Source: a bacterium UBP10_UBA1149
Lineage (GTDB): Bacteria > Desulfobacterota > Binatia > UBA1149
Direction of reading: 5' to 3'
DNA: 17,797 nt
Assembly: GCA_002311335.1 (NCBI GenBank)
Contig: DBZX01000040.1
Location: forward strand, 1-17,797
The notes beneath the pieces are model-generated. The model ran no database searches and was not told the origin of the DNA. It saw only the letters and a program-made list of their open reading frames with translations. Below, one piece after another: positions 1-6,326 of the stretch (positions are counted from its first letter, which is position 1; each line of letters starts with the position of its first letter). The translations under genes and the position numbers were made by a program.

Positions 1-90
1 GGCAGCCGGCTGCTCATAGACGCCGATTATGTGAATGAAAAGCTGTCGGCCATCGTAGAAGACCAGGACCTTTCGCGCTATATACTCTGA
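1..90 (+). CDS. hslU: HslU ATPase, C-terminal end only (partial)
   Basis: The window opens inside a + strand gene whose last 29 codons end in EDQDLSRYIL and a TGA stop at 88-90. This matches the C-terminus of HslU (ClpY), the AAA+ unfoldase of the HslUV (ClpYQ) cytoplasmic protease. In that family the C-terminal tail inserts between HslV subunits and activates the peptidase, and the tail is conserved here. Upstream residues IDADYV also fit the family's C-terminal domain. Only about 6 percent of a normal HslU (roughly 440-460 residues) is present, so the ATPase motifs cannot be checked. hslV would be expected upstream, outside the window. The assignment rests on the tail alone but the tail is distinctive. 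Confidence 0.8.
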   Translation, partial: GSRLLIDADYVNEKLSAIVEDQDLSRYIL

Positions 91-97
91 CTCCGGC

Positions 98-122
98 CGG
101 CCGGGCCTGCGGTGCCCGGCCG
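98..122. terminator. GC hairpin between hslU and argB (possible terminator)
   Basis: A perfect 9-bp inverted repeat lies 7 bases after the hslU stop: CGGCCGGGC (98-106) and GCCCGGCCG (114-122) with a 7-base loop. No T tract follows, so it is not a textbook intrinsic terminator. It may attenuate or end hslU transcription, stabilise an mRNA end, or be a simple GC hairpin. It is the only sizeable structure in the 59-base hslU-argB gap. Confidence 0.4.
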
Positions 123-149
123 TACGGGTGAAAGCTGCATCAGACACCA

Positions 150-1040
150 ATGAACGAGCTCATAGCCAAGGCAGAAGTACTGCTCGAAGCGCTACCCTAC
201 ATAAAGCGCTTCGCAGGACGCACGATCGTCATCAAGTACGGTGGCGCCGCCATGCTGTCCGATGAACTCAGGAACGGCTTTGCCGAGGACGTGGTGCTGC
301 TTAAATCGCTGGGCCTGAACCCGGTGGTGGTGCACGGCGGCGGCCCGCAGATAGGCGAAGAGCTCAAGCGCAGCGGCATCGAGACGCGCTTTGTCAGGGG
401 CATGCGGGTGACCGACAAGGCGGTCATGGACGTGGTCGAGATGGTGCTGGGCGGCACCGTCAACATGGGTATCGTGTCGATGATACAAGGCCACGGCGGT
501 CAGGCCATAGGGCTGAGCGGCAAGGACGGTGGGCTGCTTGAAGCGGTGCCGATGAAGGTCGTCGTGGAGGGCTCCAACGAAGCAGTAGACCTGGGACAGG
601 TGGGCGAGGTGACGCGGGTGAACCCCGGGGTACTAGAGAAATTTATCTCCACCGACTACATCCCGGTCATCGCCCCCATCGGCGCGGGCAGCGACGGGCT
701 CAGTTACAACATCAACGCCGACCTCGCGGCCTCGCACATCGCCTGTGCGCTGGGCGCAGCCAAGCTCATGCTGCTCACCAACGTAGAAGGCATACGCGGC
801 AGCGACGGCGAGCTGTCGCCCAGGGTCTCGACCCCGCAGGCGCGGGCCTGGATAGACGGCAGTACAATAGAAGGCGGCATGATCCCCAAGGTGGAGTGCG
901 GGCTCGACGCCCTGGCTGGTGGCGTGAGCCAGGTGCACATCATCGACGGGCGGGTCAGCCACGCGGTGCTGCTCGAAATCTTCACCAACACCGGCGTCGG
1001 CACCGAGCTGGTGCTCGATACAGAAGATGGAGCGTCCTGA
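150..1040 (+). CDS. argB: Acetylglutamate kinase
   Basis: ArgB phosphorylates N-acetyl-L-glutamate with ATP, the second and usually controlling step of arginine synthesis, in the cytoplasm. The 296-residue length is normal. The glycine loop IKYGGAAM (28-35), the substrate loop HGGGPQIG (62-69), NINAD (about 190) and the GGMIPK segment near residue 243 are all present. The protein has the N-terminal helix preceding the kinase core and a C-terminal IIDGRVSHAVLLEIF...GVGTE stretch, both known from arginine-inhibited, hexameric NAGKs, so feedback inhibition by arginine is likely (inference). The ATG at 150 has only a weak ribosome site. The gene overlaps argD by 14 bases and starts the arginine operon after the hairpin at 98-122. 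Confidence 0.97.
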   Translation: MNELIAKAEVLLEALPYIKRFAGRTIVIKYGGAAMLSDELRNGFAEDVVLLKSLGLNPVVVHGGGPQIGEELKRSGIETRFVRGMRVTDKAVMDVVEMVLGGTVNMGIVSMIQGHGGQAIGLSGKDGGLLEAVPMKVVVEGSNEAVDLGQVGEVTRVNPGVLEKFISTDYIPVIAPIGAGSDGLSYNINADLAASHIACALGAAKLMLLTNVEGIRGSDGELSPRVSTPQARAWIDGSTIEGGMIPKVECGLDALAGGVSQVHIIDGRVSHAVLLEIFTNTGVGTELVLDTEDGAS

Positions 1041-2241
1041 GGTGGCAGAAAAAACCCAGCCCAGTGTGCAACTCACCGAGCACTTGACGGTGGGCAACTA
1101 CGCGAGGTTTCCCGTTGCCTTCACGCACGGCGAAGGCCGCTACCTGTGGGACGAAGGCGGGCGACGCTACCTGGATTTCTTCAGCGGCCTGGGCGTCAGC
1201 TGCCTCGGGCACGGCCACCCCGCCCTGCTTGAGGCCATCACCGAGCAGGCCGGCAAGCTGCTGCACACTTCGAATCTGTACAGCCACGCACCTGGAGCCG
1301 AGCTCGCACGGCGGCTTTGCGAACTCAGTTTCGCCGACCGGGTTTTCCTGTGCAACAGCGGCACCGAGGCCATCGAAGCGGCCATAAAAATGGCGCGCAG
1401 GGCCGACCCCGACCGCCACGAAATCGTGACCGCGTTCGGTTCTTTTCACGGCAGGACGATGGGGGCGCTGGCGGCAACCGGGCAACCCGCCCTGCGCGAA
1501 GGCTTCGGACCCATGCCACCGGGCTTTGTACACGTGGAGTACGGCGATCCCGCGGCCGTGGCCGCCGCCGTGAACCCCGGCACCGCTGCCGTGCTCGTGG
1601 AACCCATACTCGGCGAAAGCGGCGTGGTGCTTCCCCCGCCCGGCTACCTGGCCGAGCTTCGCAGTATCTGCGACCGCGAGGGCGTGCTGCTGCTGCTCGA
1701 CGAGGTTCAGACCGGCATGGGCCGAACGGGAACCCTGTTTGCCTGCGAGGGCGAAGACGTAAAACCCGACATCCTGGCCACCGCCAAGGGGCTGGCCGGC
1801 GGTCTGCCGATGGGCGCGGTGCTGGCCACCGAGCAGGCGGCAGCCGCCCTGGTGCCCGGCAGCCACGGCTCTACCTTCGGCGGCAACCCGGTAGCCAGCG
1901 CGGCAGCCCTGGCCGTGCTCGACAGCTTTGACAAGGAAGACGTGCTGAAAAACTGCCGGGAAACAGGCGAATACCTGGCCGCCGGGCTGCGTCGCTTATT
2001 TGAGGGCCACCCCGACGTCGTCGAGGTCCGCGGACGCGGCCTGATGCTGGGCGTGGAGTTTTTAAAGCCGGCCGGCCCCCTGGTGCTGGCGGCGCTGGAA
2101 CTGGGCCTGCTCGTGAACGCGGCGGCCGGCACCGTGCTTCGACTGCTGCCGCCGCTTACCCTGACGCGCGAGGAAGCAGACGAGGGCCTTGACCTGCTGG
2201 CCACGGCGTTAAAGAACTCGGGACTGGAAAAGGAAAGCTGA
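1027..2241 (+). CDS. argD: Acetylornithine aminotransferase
   Basis: ArgD is a class-III PLP aminotransferase that converts N-acetylglutamate semialdehyde to N-acetylornithine using glutamate. Visible landmarks are the phosphate-binding NSGTEAIEAA (110-119), the FH pair stacking on PLP (F140, H141), LLLDEVQTGMGRTG with D225, and the Schiff-base lysine K254 in ATAKGLAGGLPMGA. The 404-residue length is usual. The ATG at 1027 overlaps the end of argB by 14 bases; a GTG at 1042 in the same frame, just after the argB stop, is an alternative. Some ArgD proteins also act as succinyldiaminopimelate aminotransferase (DapC). Lysine genes lie downstream and no dapC or dapL is seen here, so a dual role is plausible but untested. 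The gene ends 4 bases before argF. Confidence 0.95.
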   Translation: MERPEVAEKTQPSVQLTEHLTVGNYARFPVAFTHGEGRYLWDEGGRRYLDFFSGLGVSCLGHGHPALLEAITEQAGKLLHTSNLYSHAPGAELARRLCELSFADRVFLCNSGTEAIEAAIKMARRADPDRHEIVTAFGSFHGRTMGALAATGQPALREGFGPMPPGFVHVEYGDPAAVAAAVNPGTAAVLVEPILGESGVVLPPPGYLAELRSICDREGVLLLLDEVQTGMGRTGTLFACEGEDVKPDILATAKGLAGGLPMGAVLATEQAAAALVPGSHGSTFGGNPVASAAALAVLDSFDKEDVLKNCRETGEYLAAGLRRLFEGHPDVVEVRGRGLMLGVEFLKPAGPLVLAALELGLLVNAAAGTVLRLLPPLTLTREEADEGLDLLATALKNSGLEKES

Positions 2242-2245
2242 ATAA

Positions 2246-3175
2246 ATGAAACGAGACCTGGTCACACTTGACGGCCTTTCGGCCGAAGAACTGCGAAGCC
2301 TGCTGGCGCTGGCCGCGCGGCTCAAGCAGCAGCTCGCCCAGGGGCAGGCCCACCCGCTGCTGGCCGGGCGAACGCTGGCGCTGGTGTTCGAGAAGCCCAG
2401 CCTGCGCACGCGGGTGACTTTTGAAACCGGCATGTTCCAGCTGGGTGGCCACACTGTTTACCTGGCACCCGACGACATAGGACTCGGCAAGCGCGAGAGC
2501 GTGACCGACGTCGCCCGCGCGCTGTCGCAGTGGGTAGACGTCATCGCCGCGCGCACCTTCGCGCAACAGACGGTAGAAGAACTGGCCGCCGAAGCCTCGG
2601 TGCCGGTCATCAACGCGCTGAGCGACCTCGCCCACCCCTGCCAGATAATCGCCGACCTGCTCACCATACAGGAGAGCAGGGGCAGCCTGGACGGTGTGCG
2701 GGTAACCTTTCTCGGCGACGGCAACAACGTGGTCAACTCCTGGTTGGTGGCCGCGTCTAAGCTGGGTTTTGATTTCACGCTGGCCTGCCCGGCAGGCTAC
2801 GAGCCCGACGCCGGCGTGCTCGAGCGCGCGTGTGCAGCTGCTGCGGGCAGCATCACCATCACCCACGACCTGGACCAGGCGGCCGATGGGGCCGACGTTC
2901 TTTACACCGACGTCTGGACGAGCATGGGACAGGAAGAAGAAACCGCGACGCGGCTGCAGGCCTTCGCGCCCTACCAGCTCAACCAGTCGGTGGTCGACAA
3001 AGCCACCGACGGGGTTATTGTTATGCACGACCTGCCGGCCCACAGGGGCGAAGAAATCACCGACGAAGTGATCGACGGCCCCGCGTCGGTGGTCATGAGG
3101 CAGGCCGAGAACCGCATGCACGCGCAGAAGGCTCTGCTCGTGTGGCTGCTCGAAGCATCGGAGGCAGGGTCCTGA
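2246..3175 (+). CDS. argF: Ornithine carbamoyltransferase with altered HCLP motif
   Basis: ArgF joins carbamoyl phosphate and ornithine to form citrulline. The carbamoyl-phosphate loop is FEKPSLRTR (48-56), a PSLRT variant also known from Thermus-type enzymes. HPCQ (130-133), the ornithine loop DVWTSMGQE (222-230) and the C-terminal AHRGEEITDEVIDGP region all fit, and 309 residues is normal. The oddity is at 261-264, where the family's HCLP reads HDLP. The codon is GAC, so the catalytic and ornithine-contacting Cys is Asp262. That needs two base changes from TGC and is unlikely to be a single sequencing error. The gene otherwise looks intact and sits between argD and argG, so it is probably functional. 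An AAGGAAAG ribosome site precedes ATG 2246. Its stop overlaps the proposed argG start (CTGA). Confidence 0.93.
   Translation: MKRDLVTLDGLSAEELRSLLALAARLKQQLAQGQAHPLLAGRTLALVFEKPSLRTRVTFETGMFQLGGHTVYLAPDDIGLGKRESVTDVARALSQWVDVIAARTFAQQTVEELAAEASVPVINALSDLAHPCQIIADLLTIQESRGSLDGVRVTFLGDGNNVVNSWLVAASKLGFDFTLACPAGYEPDAGVLERACAAAAGSITITHDLDQAADGADVLYTDVWTSMGQEEETATRLQAFAPYQLNQSVVDKATDGVIVMHDLPAHRGEEITDEVIDGPASVVMRQAENRMHAQKALLVWLLEASEAGS
3160..3164 (+). promoter_or_regulatory. Shine-Dalgarno deciding the argG start
   Basis: GGAGG at 3160-3164, inside the last codons of argF, is a near-perfect ribosome site. The only in-frame start-like codon at a suitable distance is CTG at 3172, after a 7-base spacer. 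This site is the main reason for placing the argG start there. Confidence 0.6.
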
Positions 3176-4386
3176 ACGAGTCCATCAAAAAAATTGTACT
3201 GGCTTACAGCGGCGGGCTCGACACTTCGGTCATCCTCAAGTGGCTCGTGGAGACCTACGACTGCGAGGTGGTGGCCTACGCCGCCGACGTGGGCCAGGGC
3301 AAGGAGCTCACCGGCTTGCGCGAGAAAGCCATGGCCACCGGCGCCTGCGAGGTCTACGTGGAAGACCTGCGCGAGGAGTTCGTCGGCGATTTTGTATTCC
3401 CCATGCTCAGGGCCGGTGCGGTGTACGAGGGGACCTACCTGCTGGGCACCTCCATAGCGCGGCCGATCATAGCCAAGCGGCAGGTCGAGATAGCCGAAGA
3501 GACCGGCTCGGACGCCGTGTCGCACGGTGCCACGGGCAAGGGCAACGACCAGGTCAGGTTTGAGCTCACCTTCGCAGCACTCGCGCCCCAGCTCGCCGTG
3601 GTGGCGCCCTGGCGGACCTGGAACCTCAACTCGAGGTCAAAGCTTTTTGCCTTTGCCGACAAGCACGGCATCGAGGTGCCGGGCACAAAAGAAAAAAGCT
3701 ACAGCATGGATCGCAACGTCCTGCACGTGAGCTACGAGGGCCACGACCTCGAGGATCCGTGGTCGGAGCCCGACGACGCCATGTTTCTGACCACGGTGTC
3801 GCCCGAGCAGGCCCCCGACAAGGCCGAGTACGTGGAGATCGACTACGAGCAGGGAAACCCGGTGGCCATCGACGGCAAGCGCCTGTCCCCCTTTGAACTG
3901 CTGAGCGAAGCCAACACGGTGGCGGGACGCAACGGGGTGGGCCGGGCCGACATCGTCGAGAACCGTTACGTGGGCATGAAATCACGAGGGGTGTACGAGA
4001 CCCCGGGCGGAACCCTGCTCACGACGGCGCACCGGGCGCTGGAATCCCTGGTGATGGACCGCGAGGTCATGCACCTGAGAGATTCGCTCATCCCGCGCTA
4101 CGCCGAGATGGTGTACTACGGCTACTGGTTCGCGCCCGAGCGCGAGATGCTGCAGGCCGCCATCGACCAGTCCCAGGTCCAGATGAACGGCACGGTGAGA
4201 ATGAAGCTGTACAAGGGATCGGCCCAGGTCGTGGGACGGCGCTCGGACTATTCTCTTTATGACCCCTCCCTGGCGACCTTTGAAGAGGACGACGTCTACT
4301 CACAGGCCGACGCGGGCGGCTTCATCCGACTGAACGCGCTGAGGCTGAAGATCAGGCAGAAGCTGGCGCAATCGAAGCCAGGCTGA
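3172..4386 (+). CDS. argG: Argininosuccinate synthase, apparent CTG start
   Basis: ArgG condenses citrulline and aspartate with ATP hydrolysis to AMP. The PP-loop AYSGGLDTS (11-19), SHGATGKGNDQVRFE (about 117-131) and SMDRNVLHVSYEG are clear. Homologues begin with a Met a few residues before the IKKIVLAYSGG segment. No ATG, GTG or TTG exists in this frame at that place; the nearest downstream ones would delete the ATP loop, and upstream ones lie deep inside argF in another frame. CTG 3172 overlaps the argF stop as CTGA, has GGAGG 7 bases upstream, and gives a 404-residue protein of normal length. I therefore choose it. A gene caller limited to standard starts will truncate this gene or extend it about 340 bases into argF. 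Function is certain; the start is well supported but inferred. Confidence 0.93.
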   Translation: MNESIKKIVLAYSGGLDTSVILKWLVETYDCEVVAYAADVGQGKELTGLREKAMATGACEVYVEDLREEFVGDFVFPMLRAGAVYEGTYLLGTSIARPIIAKRQVEIAEETGSDAVSHGATGKGNDQVRFELTFAALAPQLAVVAPWRTWNLNSRSKLFAFADKHGIEVPGTKEKSYSMDRNVLHVSYEGHDLEDPWSEPDDAMFLTTVSPEQAPDKAEYVEIDYEQGNPVAIDGKRLSPFELLSEANTVAGRNGVGRADIVENRYVGMKSRGVYETPGGTLLTTAHRALESLVMDREVMHLRDSLIPRYAEMVYYGYWFAPEREMLQAAIDQSQVQMNGTVRMKLYKGSAQVVGRRSDYSLYDPSLATFEEDDVYSQADAGGFIRLNALRLKIRQKLAQSKPG

Positions 4387-4422
4387 AGAGAGCAGCGCTC
4401 AATACATGACAACGCAACAAGC

Positions 4423-5886
4423 ATGACGACTCGAAAAACAACAACACCCAAAGCGCAGAAGAAACCAGCTCGGAAGAAAGCTGCCGCGAAGAAACCAGCC
4501 CGGAAAAAAACCGCTCCGGCGGGCAGCAAGAGCTGGGGTGGCCGCTTCGGTGAGTCCACCGACCTGGACGCGCAGGCGTTTACCGCCTCTATTGGTTTCG
4601 ACATCCGGCTGTACCCCTACGACATACGGGTCAGCACGGCCCACGCGCGCATGCTGGCCGCGCAGAAAATAATCAGTATCGCCGATTCGACACGGATCGT
4701 TCGAGCGCTCAAGCAGATCGGCAGCGAACTCGACGAGGGCAGCTTCGTCCCCTCGGTGGCCGACGAAGACATCCACATGGCCATAGAGCGGCGGCTGGTC
4801 GAAAAGATCGGCTCCGTGGGCGCGCGCCTGCACGCCGGGCGCAGCCGCAACGACCAGGTCATTACCGACGTCAGGCTGTTCGTCAAGGACGCTATCGCCG
4901 GGCTCAGCGACGCCATCGCCGGACTGCAGGCTGGCCTGCGGCAGGTGGCCAAGGACAACGAAGGCGCCATCATGCCCGGCTACACCCACCTGCAAAGGGC
5001 ACAGCCGGTGCTGCTCGGACACCACCTGCTGGCTTACCACGACATGCTCGAGCGCGACTCGGCACGACTGGCCGACTGCCTGGCGCGGGTAGACGTGCTG
5101 CCGCTTGGAGCCGGCGCGCTCGCCGGCAGCACGCTGCCGCTCAACCCCAGGCTGGTCGCCGCCGAGCTGGGATTCAAACGGGTTGCGACCAACAGTATCG
5201 ACGCGGTGTCGGACAGGGATTTCATCATCGAGTTTCTCTCGGCCACCGCCATAATGTTCAGCCACCTGGGGCGCCTTGCCACCGAGATCACGCTGTGGGC
5301 TTCGAGCGAGTTCGGCTTCGTGGGCCTGCACGATTCTTTTTCGACCGGCAGCTCGATGATGCCGCAGAAAAAGAACCCCGACATAGCCGAACTGGTCAGG
5401 GGCAAATCGGGACGTATCTACGGCAACCTCGTGGCCTTGTTGACCGTGGTCAAGGGATTACCACTGGCCTACAACAGTGACCTGCAGGAAGACAAGGAAG
5501 CGTTGTTCGACAGCGCCGACACCGCCGAGCGGTCGCTGCGCATCATGACCGCGCTGCTGCGGTCGCTCGCCTTTGACACCAACGCCATGCGGGAGGCGGC
5601 CTCCGACGGCATGCTGCTGGCCACCGACCTCGCGGAGTACCTGGTGGCCCGCGGGCTTCCCTTCCGCGAGGCCCACGAGGTCACCGGACGGGTGGTGGCC
5701 GACTGTCTTGACCGCGGCGTAGACCTGGCTTCGCTGTCCAGCGATGAGCTCAAGCCTTACTCCAGCGTAATAGCCGACGACATCACCGACGTGTTCGACC
5801 CGGACAAGTCCGTGGCGCGCCGTAAGGCCGGGGCGGGTACCGCCGGCAGCAACGTGGCCAGGCGGCTGCGCTCGCTGGACCGTTGA
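4423..5886 (+). CDS. argH: Argininosuccinate lyase with basic N-terminal tail
   Basis: ArgH splits argininosuccinate into arginine and fumarate; the enzyme is a homotetramer of the fumarase/aspartase superfamily. The core starts at WGGRFGE (38-44). Conserved blocks are LHAGRSRNDQV (136-146), YTHLQRAQP (187-195) and the signature GSSMMPQKKNPD (309-320). The usual length is about 460. Here 35 extra residues precede the core, with 10 Lys and 3 Arg and a tandem decad KKPARKKAAA / KKPARKKTAP (13-32), resembling histone-H1-like tails. No other start codon lies between ATG 4423 and the core, so the tail is encoded whichever start is used. The ribosome site is weak. The stop overlaps the next gene's TTG (TTGA). 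The enzyme call is very firm; the tail's purpose is unknown. Confidence 0.96.
   Translation: MTTRKTTTPKAQKKPARKKAAAKKPARKKTAPAGSKSWGGRFGESTDLDAQAFTASIGFDIRLYPYDIRVSTAHARMLAAQKIISIADSTRIVRALKQIGSELDEGSFVPSVADEDIHMAIERRLVEKIGSVGARLHAGRSRNDQVITDVRLFVKDAIAGLSDAIAGLQAGLRQVAKDNEGAIMPGYTHLQRAQPVLLGHHLLAYHDMLERDSARLADCLARVDVLPLGAGALAGSTLPLNPRLVAAELGFKRVATNSIDAVSDRDFIIEFLSATAIMFSHLGRLATEITLWASSEFGFVGLHDSFSTGSSMMPQKKNPDIAELVRGKSGRIYGNLVALLTVVKGLPLAYNSDLQEDKEALFDSADTAERSLRIMTALLRSLAFDTNAMREAASDGMLLATDLAEYLVARGLPFREAHEVTGRVVADCLDRGVDLASLSSDELKPYSSVIADDITDVFDPDKSVARRKAGAGTAGSNVARRLRSLDR
4459..4518 (+). repeat. Two 30-bp degenerate tandem repeats coding the argH basic tail
   Basis: Positions 4459-4488 and 4489-4518 both encode a 10-residue unit beginning KKPARKK. 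The DNA copies differ at several third-codon positions and in the last three codons, so the repeat is diverged rather than freshly duplicated. Confidence 0.7.
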
Positions 5887-6326
5887 AAAGCAACTCGCAG
5901 CCAGCGACGCTGAGCGGGACTGGACTTTTGTCGGCCCTGCTTTTGTCGGCCGTGCTGCTGCTTGGCGCCTGCGGCGTGCGCACTCCGCCGCGGCCTCCGG
6001 AAAACACAGCCCCGCTGATGACCGGCCAGGCCCTGGCCACCCGCAACGGCGACGGCAGCGTTACCCTGAGCTGGAAACGACCAGGAACAAGCGTGGACGG
6101 AAAGAGGCTCGACGACCTCGCCGGTTTTGAGATCGAGCGGCTGTCGGCCAACGGCGAATGGGAAGTCATAACCACGCTGGCTGTCACCGACGCCAAGCGG
6201 ATCAACCCGCGTAGCAACTGGACGCACACCGACACGACCGCCCCGCCGGGTATCCCCGATTTCAGGGTAACTCCGTTTCTTGAAGACGGGCAGAGGGGTT
6301 CGCCGCTCAAGTGTCTCAACAGATGA
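5883..6326 (+). CDS. Small lipoprotein, LptM-like start plus FN3-like domain
   Basis: This 147-residue protein has a lipoprotein signal: hydrophobic LLSALLLSAVLLLGAC with the lipobox LGAC, so Cys30 would be acylated. The mature end, CGVRTPPRPP, resembles the CG-x-K/R-x-P...PP start of LptM (YifL) lipoproteins, which are often encoded next to lysA or dapF. From about residue 58 the pattern SVTLSWKRP...LAGFEIERL...GEWEVI fits one fibronectin type III sandwich. LptM in E. coli helps LptD outer-membrane assembly; whether this longer relative does so is inference. The start is TTG at 5883 in a TTGA overlap with the argH stop, which implies translational coupling. Its stop overlaps the next start as ATGA. 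The lipoprotein call is strong, the LptM link moderate. Confidence 0.8.
   Translation: MKSNSQPATLSGTGLLSALLLSAVLLLGACGVRTPPRPPENTAPLMTGQALATRNGDGSVTLSWKRPGTSVDGKRLDDLAGFEIERLSANGEWEVITTLAVTDAKRINPRSNWTHTDTTAPPGIPDFRVTPFLEDGQRGSPLKCLNR

Noticed and set aside
2830..3171. An ATG at 2830 in the argG frame would give a 518-residue argF-overlapping ArgG.
   Set aside because: The extra 114 residues lie antiphase inside intact argF, look like Arg/Gly-rich frame-shadow sequence, and match nothing in ArgG; family length fits the CTG start.
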